From Comamonadaceae bacterium 2FH (GTDB lineage: Bacteria; Pseudomonadota; Gammaproteobacteria; Burkholderiales; Burkholderiaceae_C), in assembly GCA_005503335.1 (NCBI GenBank), contig SCMQ01000006.1, positions 62,001-126,000 of the forward strand: a stretch of DNA of 64,000 nucleotides, in the 5' to 3' direction. This document shows, in pieces, positions 54,250-63,349 of the stretch. The notes under the pieces were generated by a model, which worked only from the letters and a program-made list of their open reading frames with translations, was not told where the DNA came from and did not search any database. Position numbers and translations under genes: made by a program. Position 1 is the first letter of the stretch, and the number at the start of each line of letters is the position of its first letter.

Positions 54250-56214
54250 TCAGGAAACGGACATGCCCCTCTGGCGCCCCAGCAGCCAACTGACGGACTG
54301 GCCACGCATCACCGCGCAGACTTGTTGGCCCAAGCGCTGTTCAATTACAGGGCGCCAGGGCACCAGGTTAAAGCCCATGCCGTCGTCGAGCATGGCGAAA
54401 CGACCGCTGTCGAGCTGGATGCTGCGACGGTAGATGCCGCTGACCCGCTCGCCATCCTTGAGCGGGCGGTAAGTCTGGCCGGTCTGGTCCTGCAAGGACT
54501 TGCCGATGATCGCGAGTTCCCGATCCCGCAAGTTCGACAGCAAGTTGCGCTCGAGCACGATGCGCTGGCCGTGGTGTTGTGCCAGACTCAGCTCGACCAG
54601 GAAGTCCCCGCGGCTGCGCATCGCATCGCGCACCTGGGCACCAAAGCCTCGCACTGCCAGACCGACATCGCTCAAGACCAGTTGTCTGTCCAGCCAGGTA
54701 GCACCGACGGTGCGCACCTGCTGGTCGATGGGCAGGTGCGAGCGCAGCTCGATGGTCGGGCCCGTGCCTCTGTGGGCATCGTGCCGCCGGGCCTTCTCCA
54801 TCAGATCCGGCGGCACCTGCCAAAGACCTTCGGCCATGCGCTGCACGATGCCCGCGCCTCGCAACGCTTCGAGCCGGCGCACGTGGACCTCGACTGTGGA
54901 TAGCGGATCCCGATCACTGGTCTGCTCGAGCTGGCCCAGATGCTCGGCGGTCCTGTAGATGCCGTCTCGAGCGACTGTCGCGATGTTTCGATCCACCGCC
55001 CGCTCCCCTCCAGCGGCCTTCACTTCCACGATGCCGCCCAGCGGCAAAGCGGCCAGATCGGCGCCGACCGGCAGACGCACATAGTGCGCGCGGCCATCGA
55101 TGCCATCCACCACCAGATAGCCCCGGTCATTGAGTTCATCGGCCAAACCCTTGGCAGCGATGCGGCCGATGACAGCCTTTGACGGCTCCATTTCCAGGAC
55201 CAACTCCCGGTGCTGCCCCTTCATTGCCCTATGTATCGTGCGCAGGATATCGCCACGCTCGCCCATCCCAGCCAGTGTCTGCTCCATGCTCGGGGATAGT
55301 CGCCAGTGGTTCGCGTCGATGCGCTCGACCAGCTCCATCGCCTCCAGCCGCTGCAGCCGGGCACGAAGGACTGTCTGGCGCTGTCGGTCCTTGGGCTGCT
55401 GGGTCAGGTCCATGATATCCAAGGTGGCCTGCCGCAGCAGCGCCCGGTCAAGGCTCGTCAGCCGCTCCTGTTCAACCTCCTGCAGCAACCCCTGCCGTAT
55501 TTCCAGTTCGGTGCGCGGCCCCAGCCATTCGGTCGCCAGCTCGCTGGCCCGCATGCGCATGCCATGTGCCATGTAATCCGGCGCAATCACCAAGTCCGAC
55601 CCCCTTCCCGGCCCCTCTGCGGTGCGTCCGCGCAGCACGATGTGCGTGTGCGGGTTGTCCGTGTCCCAGTGATCCACGGCCACCCAGTCCAGCCGGGTCT
55701 CCAGATCGGTCGACATGCGCTGCATGAACTCGCGCGTGTAGCTACGCAGGTCCTCCAACTCCCCTGCATCCTCCACCGAGACAATGAAGCGAAACTGATG
55801 CCGGTCACCCTTGCCCCGCTCCTCGAAAGCCTTCAAGTCGGCGGCGTCAGCCTCAGGTCCGTAAGCTTGGCCACGTTGCCCATCGCGTGTCACACCGTCG
55901 CGCTCGATGTAGCGCAGGTGGGTTGCAACAGATTTGGCTCCAGCCTTCTTGAGCACGACATAACGGGACTTGATGACCACGCGCCGGGCGGTCACCCCAA
56001 GCGTGTGCCCCGTCCTGCCCGCTGCGACCCGCCCCCGACCAAAAGTCGACGCGGGACGGGCGCCGCGTGCACCAGAAGCATTTGCTCCGGCCTTGGAAAC
56101 CTGCTTCAGAACTTGCGAAACAAAGCGCTGCGCACGTCGCCCGCTCCCCGCACCATCCCCGCCTTTTGGGGTTCCGGGCTTGACCTTGAAAGGGTTGTCG
56201 TCACGCGAGGTCAT
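54250..56214 (-). CDS. Relaxase (VirD2-like, DUF3363 domain) of the Tn4371-type ICE
   Basis: 654-residue relaxase that nicks oriT and leads the strand into the recipient. The N-terminal third carries YIERDGVTRDGQRGQAYGP, HQFRFIVSVEDAGELEDL and the metal-binding DHWDTDNPHTHIVLRGRT (the HxH motif); the C-terminal DUF3363 part includes RSRGDFLVELSLAQHHGQRI. The start at 56214 (MTSRDDNPFKVKPG) matches the usual N-terminus of the family; the frame extends to 56340 without support. Last backbone gene before the cargo. Confidence 0.93.
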   Translation of the reverse strand: MTSRDDNPFKVKPGTPKGGDGAGSGRRAQRFVSQVLKQVSKAGANASGARGARPASTFGRGRVAAGRTGHTLGVTARRVVIKSRYVVLKKAGAKSVATHLRYIERDGVTRDGQRGQAYGPEADAADLKAFEERGKGDRHQFRFIVSVEDAGELEDLRSYTREFMQRMSTDLETRLDWVAVDHWDTDNPHTHIVLRGRTAEGPGRGSDLVIAPDYMAHGMRMRASELATEWLGPRTELEIRQGLLQEVEQERLTSLDRALLRQATLDIMDLTQQPKDRQRQTVLRARLQRLEAMELVERIDANHWRLSPSMEQTLAGMGERGDILRTIHRAMKGQHRELVLEMEPSKAVIGRIAAKGLADELNDRGYLVVDGIDGRAHYVRLPVGADLAALPLGGIVEVKAAGGERAVDRNIATVARDGIYRTAEHLGQLEQTSDRDPLSTVEVHVRRLEALRGAGIVQRMAEGLWQVPPDLMEKARRHDAHRGTGPTIELRSHLPIDQQVRTVGATWLDRQLVLSDVGLAVRGFGAQVRDAMRSRGDFLVELSLAQHHGQRIVLERNLLSNLRDRELAIIGKSLQDQTGQTYRPLKDGERVSGIYRRSIQLDSGRFAMLDDGMGFNLVPWRPVIEQRLGQQVCAVMRGQSVSWLLGRQRGMSVS

Positions 56215-56589
56215 GTCGCAAGCTCCAGCGCAATGCGGCAACCCAGATCGAAAATGGCACGCGGCGAACCCTGATGTCTTGTGTGTTTGAACCCCGCCAC
56301 AGCACACAGGCCACAAGCCGCCGTGCCGCGCCAACCCCACGTGCAGACTGGCTTGGCGGCCGGGTGCGTGCCGGCCCTTTTATCTTGCCCTCTGTCTTCA
56401 CCGGTCCCTGAAGCCTCCGACTTCGGTCTCGGCTCCGACACCGCGCCAGCCGCACACAGGGTGTGCCACGCTGCCTGATGGGCAGCGCCAGTGCAGCGAT
56501 GGCTGCACACTGGCAGCAAAACATCTGCACGAGAGACAACGCCGTCATAGCGAGCGGCCTGTTCCGGGTGGCCGGAACTGCACACGAAC
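56215..56589. other. Non-coding gap upstream of the relaxase (possible oriT region)
   Basis: About 375 bases between the relaxase start and the left end of the IS110-family element. The overlapping minus-strand frames here have no recognisable homology. oriT of many mobile elements lies close to the relaxase gene, so this gap or the part displaced by the IS is a candidate; I found no diagnostic repeat. Confidence 0.25.
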
Positions 56590-58157
56590 CATGAACCGTG
56601 GTGTAGCGTAGGGGCTGCAGGTGATAGCCGGCAGCAGCGTGGCCGTTCGGTGATCTGGCGCCCCGGGTGGTGCCCGTTCGCGAGAGTGGTTCTGGCCACG
56701 GACGATTGCACATTTTGGTGAGCACTGCTTCCCGCTGGAGAGATTTGTCTTGCATTGAACGTGGCCAGGCTCTCGGCTTGACTTGCGCAATCTGAGTTGT
56801 TTGGACTGGAGGATGCAGATGTTTAAATTGCCGATACTGGATCCACGGGCGGCCTTCGTGGACGTGGGAAGCGAGCAGATGCATGTGTCCATTGCGGGAG
56901 GACCGCCCGAAGTGTTCGGCACGGTCACCTCGCAGCTGCATGCGCTGCGCGACTGGTTGATTGCGCAAGGGGTGCGCTCGGTGGCGATGGAGGCTACCGG
57001 GGTGTACTGGCTGCCGCTGTACGGAGTGCTGGAGAGCGCTGGGCTGCAGGTCGTCATGGTCAACGGGCGGCAGACGCGCAACCTGCCCGGACGCAAGACC
57101 GACATGAAGGATTGCCAGTGGGGAGCGACGCTGCACGCCCATGGTCTGCTGCGCGCAGGGTTCGTGCCGCCGTCGTACATCCGCCAGTTGCAGGACTACA
57201 TGCGACTGAGGGATGACCACATCACCATGGCGGCCAGCCACGTGCAGCACATGCAAAAGGCACTGGAGCGCATGAACGTCAAGCTCCACGACGCTATCAG
57301 CTCGCTGACCGGGGTCAGCGGCTTGGCCGTGGTGCGCGCCATCCTGGCTGGTGAGCGTGATCCTGGCAGGCTGCTTGCCCTGTGCGACATACAGATCCAG
57401 CGCAAGAAGGCCGAGCGCGTGAAGGAGTCGTTGCGCGGCACCTGGGCAGACGAGCACCTGTTCGCCCTGGCTCAGGCGCTGCAAAGCTGGGAGCACTATC
57501 AAGGACAGATCGCGGCGTGTGACGAGCGGATCGCTGTGCTGCTGAGCGACAGCGGCGGGGACGGCGAGACGGGGGAGCGGGTCGCCATTCGCGGCCCGCG
57601 CAAGGGCGCCAGCGAGAACGCGCCGAAGATCCCGCATCTGCGGCAGATGGTCACTCGGCTGTGCGGCGGCAAGGATCTGGCAGTGCTGCCAGCGCACACC
57701 GAGTACGGCGTCTTGCGCCTGGTCGCTGAGGTGGGCACCGACCTGAGCAAGTGGAAGACGGAGAAGCACTTCACGTCCTGGGCCGGTTTGGCGCCGGGCA
57801 GCGACCAAAGCGGCAAACGTCGGCGCTCGCGCAGACGCCAGCGAAATCGTGTTGGCCGCATGTTCTGCGTGATGGCGCGCTCGCTTGCTCGCAGCAAGGA
57901 CATCGCGTTGGGGGGCTACTACCGACGCATGGCCGCGCGTCGAGGAGCCTCGGTGGCCAACGTGGCCTTGGCGCGCAAGCTTGCCGTCCTGTTCTGGCGG
58001 GTGATGGTTAAGGGCTTGGACTTCGTCGAACACGGCCTGGCTAACTACGAGGTCAAGGTGCTGCAAACCAAACAGCGCGCCCTGCAGCGACTGGCCAAGC
58101 AACTTGGCCAGCAGGTGGTTCCCCTCCCACAACCCGCCTGAAAAGGGACGGTTCATG
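56590..58157 (+). mobile_element. IS110-family (IS1111-like) element between traF and the relaxase
   Basis: CATGAACCGT (56590-56599) recurs inverted at 58148-58157, on either side of an intact transposase. Short subterminal repeats and no clear target duplication fit the IS1111 subgroup. The exact ends may lie a few bases outside these repeats. The right end lies inside the traF reading frame. Confidence 0.7.
56819..58141 (+). CDS. IS110-family transposase
   Basis: 440-residue DEDD transposase: RAAFVDVGSEQMHVSI (first Asp), VAMEATGVYWLPLYGVLES (Glu), GRKTDMKDCQW (third acidic residues) in the N-terminal RuvC-like domain, and the C-terminal transposase_20 region with HFTSWAGLAPGSDQSGKRRR. The start at 56819 has GGAGG 6 bases upstream; an ATG 6 bases earlier is also possible. 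The frame is complete. Confidence 0.92.
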   Translation: MFKLPILDPRAAFVDVGSEQMHVSIAGGPPEVFGTVTSQLHALRDWLIAQGVRSVAMEATGVYWLPLYGVLESAGLQVVMVNGRQTRNLPGRKTDMKDCQWGATLHAHGLLRAGFVPPSYIRQLQDYMRLRDDHITMAASHVQHMQKALERMNVKLHDAISSLTGVSGLAVVRAILAGERDPGRLLALCDIQIQRKKAERVKESLRGTWADEHLFALAQALQSWEHYQGQIAACDERIAVLLSDSGGDGETGERVAIRGPRKGASENAPKIPHLRQMVTRLCGGKDLAVLPAHTEYGVLRLVAEVGTDLSKWKTEKHFTSWAGLAPGSDQSGKRRRSRRRQRNRVGRMFCVMARSLARSKDIALGGYYRRMAARRGASVANVALARKLAVLFWRVMVKGLDFVEHGLANYEVKVLQTKQRALQRLAKQLGQQVVPLPQPA

Positions 58158-58667
58158 GAGAGAGCTCCAGGTCCAAATCGGCTGCGCACTGCCGATCACG
58201 TTGGCTGCGGCAATGGGACCAAAGTACCGGCTGTCAAACGACGCCGGGTTCGTGCTGCTCAAGAGAAACACCTCGCCACGCACCAGTCGTCGGCACTTCT
58301 GCCAGGCAGACAGCGAACGACCCTGCCCATCGGCACGCGTCACAGCGGCCACCGCCTCGTCGTCGATGCGCACCGATTCGCCATCAACGCACACCCGTTG
58401 CGGCGCCACGGCACCAATGCGCTTGAGCAGGGGCACGCCAGCCGGCAGGTAGCCGCGCTGCGCCGCCAGCGCGGCAGCGGGTGCCGGAAGCCGGGCCAGC
58501 ACGATGCTGCCGACCTGCAGCGAGTCGGCGGGCACGATGCGGTACCAGCCGCGCGGCATGCTGTCGGTTGGGTTGTAGACGATCTGCACACGGTTGGGGA
58601 TGGCCAGCGGCATGAGCAGCGCCGCCAGGCCGATGTCCATGCAGAGAATCATGGCGGCGCGCTTCAT
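58053..58667 (-). CDS. traF: TraF, signal-peptidase-like conjugation protein with IS-derived tail
   Basis: The first 168 residues are a TraF/S26-type peptidase that processes the conjugative pilin: N-terminal membrane segment, YNPTDSMPRGWYRI with the catalytic Ser near residue 36, PLLKRIGA with the catalytic Lys near 82, and SSTNPASFDSRYFGPI. After PIWTW the frame enters the IS110-family element and adds about 35 foreign residues (start SLHEPSLFRRVVGG) before a stop at 58053. The native end is therefore replaced; activity is uncertain. Confidence 0.85.
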   Translation of the reverse strand: MKRAAMILCMDIGLAALLMPLAIPNRVQIVYNPTDSMPRGWYRIVPADSLQVGSIVLARLPAPAAALAAQRGYLPAGVPLLKRIGAVAPQRVCVDGESVRIDDEAVAAVTRADGQGRSLSAWQKCRRLVRGEVFLLSSTNPASFDSRYFGPIAAANVIGSAQPIWTWSSLHEPSLFRRVVGGEPPAGQVAWPVAAGRAVWFAAP

Positions 58668-59185
58668 TGCAGAACTCCACGCGCCACGTGCGCCATATGC
58701 CGCTCGGGCGTGTACTCAGGCAGCGGCTGGCGCGCTGCCAGCCGGTTGCCAACCGTGCGCCAATACGTCACGGCCACGGTACACGGATCAATGCCCCACT
58801 GCTCAATGGCATCGATCGCCGCGAGCACTGCTTTAACCTGCCGTTCGCCCTCAGCGCGCAGCAGAATGCGCGCACCTGGCACCACGCCCGAGATGCGCTG
58901 CGCGCCGTCGAATGGCATGGGCGCCTGCAGCACCATCAACTGCCAGAGCGCAGTGCCGTAGTCGTTGGCGATCCACTTCACACGACAGCAAACCGCGCCA
59001 GGTACGAACACCACGACGCGCCGCCAACGGTCCAGCGCTGTCTCGCGCACGGGTTGCCCAAAGCGCAGCCACACATTCACCCGTTGCTCGACAAAGGCCA
59101 GCGAAACACGCATGGGTGTGGGTGTGGGCGCCATCCGTCCAGGCCCCGCCGCCGGCACAGCCGCTTGAAGTCCTGACTGCATCAT
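58664..59185 (-). CDS. DUF2840 domain protein
   Basis: 173-residue protein matching the DUF2840 family carried by Tn4371-type ICEs: RVSLAFVEQRVNVWLRFGQP, RVVVFVPGAVCCRVKWIAND, YGTALWQLMVLQAP and GIDPCTVAVTYWRTVGNRL. Role unknown. It overlaps traF by four bases and the upstream small gene by four, so the whole backbone block is one message. Confidence 0.87.
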   Translation of the reverse strand: MMQSGLQAAVPAAGPGRMAPTPTPMRVSLAFVEQRVNVWLRFGQPVRETALDRWRRVVVFVPGAVCCRVKWIANDYGTALWQLMVLQAPMPFDGAQRISGVVPGARILLRAEGERQVKAVLAAIDAIEQWGIDPCTVAVTYWRTVGNRLAARQPLPEYTPERHMAHVARGVLQ

Positions 59186-59445
59186 GGCGTTCCCTCCGGA
59201 AACTCACGCTCCAGCAGTTCCCGCAACATCTCGACGGCGGTAACACCCCGCTGAAACGCCACGACCTTGATGCGTCCGCGCAGCGCAGGCGTGACGTCGA
59301 TGGTGAGCCGTGCCGTGTAGATCGATGCCCTGGTGACGGCAACGACGGCCTCGGCCTGACGCACCCAGGCTGAGGCCGGATCGGCACCGGGCCTGCGGCC
59401 AATCGGTGCCCGTCGTTGCAAATTGGGACGCTGTGGCTTGGTCAT
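59182..59445 (-). CDS. Small RHH/ParB-like accessory protein
   Basis: 87-residue basic protein: TARLTIDVTPALRGRIKVVA followed by AVEMLRELLEREF resembles a ribbon-helix-helix fold as in partition-accessory proteins. The start at 59445 overlaps the ParA stop (ATGA). Position right after parA suggests a partner in partition or copy control of the excised ICE. Assignment rests on the pattern and neighbours only. Confidence 0.7.
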   Translation of the reverse strand: MTKPQRPNLQRRAPIGRRPGADPASAWVRQAEAVVAVTRASIYTARLTIDVTPALRGRIKVVAFQRGVTAVEMLRELLEREFPEGTP

Positions 59446-60176
59446 CGCAGCATCTCCCCCACGACCTGTGCCAGCGCCGCGATCTCGCGCGCGGCTGCGC
59501 AATGTGGCGCCACCTCGAACGCCAGACGGCCAGCGGCCACACTGTCGGCAAACACGATGCGCTGGGACACTTCCACCTGCAGCGCGGGAAACGGCTGATC
59601 GGCCAGCGCTGCGCGCGCCTCGCGCCCGATCACCGTGCCCACGACACGCCGGTTGACCACAAAGGCCGCGCGCAGCTGCGGCCGGAACACCCGCGCCTCG
59701 GTGATGAGCTGCACCATCTCATGGCTGGCCCAGACATCATAGGCGCTGGGCTGCACCGGAATCAGCACCAGGTCTGCGGCGAGCAGCGCGGAGCGCGCGA
59801 GTGCCGCCACCCGGGGCGGGCCGTCAATCACCACGAAATCAGCCTGCAAGGCAATCTGCGGTGCTTCCTGGTGCAACGAGTCCCGTGCCAGGCCAAACAC
59901 GCCGTACAGGCGACCGTGTCCGCTTTGCGCGCGCCGCTGCGCCCAGTCCAAGGCGGAGCCCTGCGGGTCGGCATCGAGTAGCGTCACGCGCTGCCCCTGC
60001 ATGACGAACTCACCCGCGAGGTGCGTGGCCAGCGTGGTCTTGCCTGCCCCGCCCTTCTGGTTAAGCAGCGCGATCACTTTGCCCTGCCGGTTCTCTGCTC
60101 CTGGTAAACGGCTTTCATCGGTGTCGAATGAAGCACTGCCCGTTTTTTGGGCAGCGGTGTTTCCTCTTTTATCCAT
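59442..60176 (-). CDS. parA: ParA-family partition ATPase
   Basis: 244-residue ATPase: deviant Walker A KVIALLNQKGGAGKTTLATH at about residue 33, DADPQGSALDWAQRR, FVVIDGPPRVAAL (Walker B) and PVQPSAYDVWAS. It segregates or stabilises the circular form of the ICE. The start at 60176 (MDKRGNTAAQ) is the ATG nearest to the motif; the open frame extends into the repA region. Confidence 0.92.
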   Translation of the reverse strand: MDKRGNTAAQKTGSASFDTDESRLPGAENRQGKVIALLNQKGGAGKTTLATHLAGEFVMQGQRVTLLDADPQGSALDWAQRRAQSGHGRLYGVFGLARDSLHQEAPQIALQADFVVIDGPPRVAALARSALLAADLVLIPVQPSAYDVWASHEMVQLITEARVFRPQLRAAFVVNRRVVGTVIGREARAALADQPFPALQVEVSQRIVFADSVAAGRLAFEVAPHCAAAREIAALAQVVGEMLR

Positions 60177-60186
60177 GGTTATGTCT

Positions 60187-61194
60187 TTAGTTAGATAAGT
60201 TAAGGAGGCCCGAAACCGTTGCTGGGTGCGGGCTGGCGGCCGGTGCGCACGTGTGATTACCCGTGTCGTTTGCGGGCGATTCCCCGAATGCCGTGCGGGT
60301 GATTCCCGAGTCCGGACACAGCTTGTCCACTGACTTATCACCTGCGGCTGTGGATAAGTCGGGCTGCGTCGGCTGCGACCAGCAGCGGAACCGGAGCCAG
60401 TCCGTGCTGCCGACGTGCTCAAGGGAGAGCCAGTAGCCCGGCAGCGACTGCCGGTGCACCAGCCGCCGCAACTGAACGGCGAAGTCGGCGTAGCGCTGCA
60501 GGCTGCCCGACTTGAGGTGTAAATGGCGCAGGTTGAAACGCCAACCCTCCACCTGTCTGCCCCCATGCTTGCGCACCAGGCGGTACAGCCAGCGCTCGAT
60601 GCCGCCGGTGAGCCGGAAATACGCCGGGTCCAGGGTCAGGACCAGCGCATCCTCCATCACCCCGGCGTAGAACCAGTCGGCCAGGATCAGCTCGATGCCG
60701 TAGGAACGGCCCCGGGCACCGGGCAGCTCCTTCCATTCATTGATCCATGAAAAGCGGTGCATGCGCCGCCCGGCGGGCTGGCGGATGGACGTGGCCACCG
60801 TGGTGGACTGCAGCCGGTCCAGCGCCGCCTTGAGCATCAGATAGTCCTTGAAGCCGGTACCGCGCTGCACGAAGGTGAGGATCTCGTGCGGCGTCGCGGC
60901 CATCAGACGCGAGGTTCGCAGGCCCTGGTCCCGCGCCTGCACGATGTGACTGGCCGCCCAGATCAGCACGTCGGCATCCCAGATGGTGGCAATACCATGC
61001 TCGGGCACGCCTTCGACCGTCAAGGTCACACCACCGGCCTCGAAGCGGATGGGTACCACCCTGCGCGACTTGGCCAGCGAGAAGAACGGATAGGCCATCA
61101 GATCCTGCGCATCGCGCGGGGCCATGTCGCCGCCCGGCAGCGCGCGGAACAGCATGAGCTGCTCCCGCTCACTCAAGGGCTTGACCATGGCCAC
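60187..61194 (-). CDS. repA: Replication initiator RepA-like protein
   Basis: 335-residue protein of the replication initiator family found in Tn4371-type ICEs: RDAQDLMAYPFFSLAKSRRV, TIWDADVLIWAASHIV, TGFKDYLMLKAALDRLQST, RFSWINEWKELPG, DPAYFRLTGGIERWLYRLVR. It would replicate the excised circle. It precedes parA with 10 bases between stop and start. The C-terminus is low-complexity and rich in Thr, Ser and Pro. Confidence 0.9.
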   Translation of the reverse strand: MAMVKPLSEREQLMLFRALPGGDMAPRDAQDLMAYPFFSLAKSRRVVPIRFEAGGVTLTVEGVPEHGIATIWDADVLIWAASHIVQARDQGLRTSRLMAATPHEILTFVQRGTGFKDYLMLKAALDRLQSTTVATSIRQPAGRRMHRFSWINEWKELPGARGRSYGIELILADWFYAGVMEDALVLTLDPAYFRLTGGIERWLYRLVRKHGGRQVEGWRFNLRHLHLKSGSLQRYADFAVQLRRLVHRQSLPGYWLSLEHVGSTDWLRFRCWSQPTQPDLSTAAGDKSVDKLCPDSGITRTAFGESPANDTGNHTCAPAASPHPATVSGLLNLSN

Positions 61195-61232
61195 GATCCC
61201 GTTAGTGACGCTGACACCGGATCAAGCCCCAC

Positions 61233-61520
61233 TCAGCGTACCGAGGCCCGCTGCGGGCAGCCAGGATCGGAGGTCATGTCATAAGCCCGGCTGTTGGCCC
61301 AGGCACGCAGGTCCTCCGCCGCATACAGCACGCGCGCGCCGAACTTGCGGAAGCGCGGTCCGCCGCCCAGGACCCGCTGCTTCTCCAGCGTGCGCGGCGA
61401 GAGCCGCAGAAAGGCTGCGGCCTCGTCATTGGTCAGAAACTCGGGATTACCGGGCGTTGCAACGGACGGCTGCGCAGCCGCAGGTAAGGGATGCAAAGGC
61501 AGGGAATTCGCAGTTGCCAT
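61233..61520 (-). CDS. AlpA/MerR-type helix-turn-helix protein
   Basis: 95-residue protein with an excisionase-like winged helix: EFLTNDEAAAFLRLSPRTLE followed by GGGPRFRKFGARVLYAAEDL. Start at 61520 with GGAGG 5 bases upstream. In related ICEs it lies just upstream of repA and may regulate it or act as an excision factor. Confidence 0.85.
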   Translation of the reverse strand: MATANSLPLHPLPAAAQPSVATPGNPEFLTNDEAAAFLRLSPRTLEKQRVLGGGPRFRKFGARVLYAAEDLRAWANSRAYDMTSDPGCPQRASVR

Positions 61521-61612
61521 GAAGGCCTCCATCGACGGTCATCGCCTGGCAGCGAAATGCCGCCAGATGGAGGAAGTCTCAGGAAACCCGGTTCACCTGC
61601 GAAGGGAGATAT

Positions 61613-62176
61613 TCAGTGCTCGGGTTCGTCTCCGGGGGCACCGATGTACTGTTGGCGCACCCCGGCCAAGGCCAGATAACCGCCAAGCATCAAACCCTCG
61701 GCACGGGTCAGGAGGTGGCGAACTTGCGCGCGAAGTTCGCCATCGGCCGTCCAGCGTGTGCGCACGGCATCCACCCCAAACAATACCCCGGCAATGTCGC
61801 GGTGGCGCGCGCCAGCCTGCGACGCATCAAGCGCCTGCAGGGCGCGCAAATGCAGCAGCGCTGCGCGGCTCGCTGGCCGAGGCAGGGGTCCGGGGACTTC
61901 GCCACGAAACACGCGGGCCTGTGCCTGGTACTCAGACAGGCGCGTGCGCGGGGATGGGTCGAGCGGCACCAGCAGACCACAGGCCGCACCATCTTCCAAC
62001 TCAGGGGACAGCGACACACGCAAGCAGTGCGGGCCATGCAACGCCACGAGGACCAACTCCGTGCCCGCATGCGCGATGCGCTTGCGGCCAGGAATCTGCC
62101 AGGTGCTGAAGGTCTTGGCTACCGAGGCATCGTGCTGACCAGTGGCTCGTGCGTGGAGCCATTCGGCGGTACCCAC
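61613..62176 (-). CDS. DUF2285 domain protein
   Basis: 187-residue protein: FSTWQIPGRKRIAHAGTELV, then LSEYQAQARVFRG and LLHLRALQALDASQAGARHR, with LTRAEGLMLGGYLALA in the helix-turn-helix-like end. DUF2285 proteins are typical regulators or accessory genes of Tn4371-like ICEs. The start given is a GTG at 62176; family members often include an upstream segment (see the DUF6499 entry), which here lies in another frame. Confidence 0.82.
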   Translation of the reverse strand: MGTAEWLHARATGQHDASVAKTFSTWQIPGRKRIAHAGTELVLVALHGPHCLRVSLSPELEDGAACGLLVPLDPSPRTRLSEYQAQARVFRGEVPGPLPRPASRAALLHLRALQALDASQAGARHRDIAGVLFGVDAVRTRWTADGELRAQVRHLLTRAEGLMLGGYLALAGVRQQYIGAPGDEPEH

Positions 62177-62216
62177 GGCCCAGAGTGGATGCGCTTGGCG
62201 GGCATCCAGGTCAGGA

Positions 62217-62411
62217 TCATCGGCAATACTTCAACCCCCATCGGGCCGCATCGGCCCGGTGGCGCTTGCCGAGCCAACTGGCGCGGTAAGCAGGGTTGCG
62301 GCGCAGGTACTCCCATGCGAGCGCAGGACCGTCCAGGTCCAGGGTGTAGAGGTAGGCTGCCGCAGCGCGCCAAGGCGCGGAACAGTCGGCGGCATCGATG
62401 TGGATCGTCAT
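62217..62411 (-). CDS. DUF6499-like small protein (upstream half of the DUF2285 pair)
   Basis: 64-residue protein: CSAPWRAAAAYLYTLDLDG then LAWEYLRRNPAYRASWLGKR, ending ARWGLKYCR. In related ICEs the same motif precedes DPDLDARQAHPLW and the DUF2285 domain in one or two genes. Here that bridge follows the TGA in a different frame, so this is either a separate small gene or the result of a frameshift. Confidence 0.65.
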   Translation of the reverse strand: MTIHIDAADCSAPWRAAAAYLYTLDLDGPALAWEYLRRNPAYRASWLGKRHRADAARWGLKYCR

Positions 62412-62543
62412 TGTTGTTGCTCCCTTGGCGGTTCCAGAAACCTGCCGCAGATAGTAGGGGCAACTGGTCGCCATCAAGACAGTTGACTGTTACCAAAGGT
62501 TGCGACCAGCACACCGTTTGGGTGTCCATGGCGGCAACACCCA

Positions 62544-62885
62544 TCAATCGTGAATCGCCCCATCCCGTGCCGCATCAGCGGCATAGGCCGACAGCGCTTG
62601 CCTGGCCTTGAAATGCGGATCGGCCACGATGCGCAGGCCGCGCGGCCCCCTCACGCCCTCTAAGGCGGACAGACTCACCGTGCCCAGCTCGGGAAATCCG
62701 GTGCCCGCATCGCACAGTCCGTAGGCCTGGTCGCCATCGGCATCCAGGCTCACCAGCAGCCAGACGGCACCGGCGTCCAGGGTGTGGAGCTTGACGACGG
62801 GAAAAGGATCGATGGTTTCGCCACGCGCACGGGCTGCGCCGTTGGCCAGCATTTGTGTGCGCTGCAGCTCAGTGAGGAGGGTCAT
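62544..62885 (-). CDS. DUF2958 domain protein (1)
   Basis: 113-residue protein: FPVVKLHTLDAGAVWLLVSL, YGLCDAGTGFPELGTVSL and DPHFKARQALSAYA are the hallmark blocks of DUF2958, a family carried by many ICEs and plasmids. Role unknown. A second, clearly homologous copy lies at 63350-63694 on the other side of the XRE gene. Confidence 0.85.
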   Translation of the reverse strand: MTLLTELQRTQMLANGAARARGETIDPFPVVKLHTLDAGAVWLLVSLDADGDQAYGLCDAGTGFPELGTVSLSALEGVRGPRGLRIVADPHFKARQALSAYAADAARDGAIHD

Positions 62886-62905
62886 GGCGCATCCGTGGGA
62901 TCGTT

Positions 62906-62922
62906 AACAGAAATTTACTGTT
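62906..62922. promoter_or_regulatory. Inverted repeat in the DUF2958/XRE control region
   Basis: AACAG-7-CTGTT is a perfect 5-bp inverted repeat just upstream of the DUF2958 (1) start, in the AT-rich gap between the divergent DUF2958 and XRE genes. It is a plausible operator for the adjacent XRE regulator. Confidence 0.4.
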
Positions 62923-63028
62923 GTAGAACCACCCTGAACAGTTTCAACTCTAGTCGTTGTTTGCATTCAAGGCAAAAGAGTTAAATATAACGTGGTTTAA
63001 ATTGTTCTGAGCCGCGACGCTCCTGCCC

Positions 63029-63337
63029 ATGCAGAAGCGTGCAATCCAGCGAGGACGGCCAACCGGCGCGACGACCTTTGAGTCCGCGCCCGCTCTGGCG
63101 TTCGGGGCTGCGGTGCGCGCCACCAGAACCGAAGACGGCATCGCCCAGGAAACGCTGGCCCATCTGGCGGGCATCGAACGATCTCACATGGGCAAAATCG
63201 AGCGGGGCGAGCACATGCCCACGCTGGCCCTGGTGTTCAAGATCGCGCGAGCGCTGGGCCGCAGTGCTGGCGAGCTGATGCTGGAGACGGAAGCCAGGCT
63301 TCCGGCGGAATGGCATCAACCGCCAACCGGCAGTTGA
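63029..63337 (+). CDS. XRE-family transcriptional regulator
   Basis: 102-residue protein with an HTH_3 domain: AFGAAVRATRTEDGIAQETL, AHLAGIERSHMGKIERGEHM and PTLALVFKIARALGRSAGEL. Single DNA-binding domain without a sensor part, like ICE immunity or maintenance repressors. It is divergent from DUF2958 (1) and converges on DUF2958 (2). No strong ribosome-binding site is visible. Confidence 0.88.
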   Translation: MQKRAIQRGRPTGATTFESAPALAFGAAVRATRTEDGIAQETLAHLAGIERSHMGKIERGEHMPTLALVFKIARALGRSAGELMLETEARLPAEWHQPPTGS

Positions 63338-63349
63338 TGCCTGCGGCGC

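Noticed and set aside
56201-58189. A 662-codon minus-strand open frame
   Set aside because: Antisense to the IS110-family transposase and continuing through the gap upstream of the relaxase; no homology.
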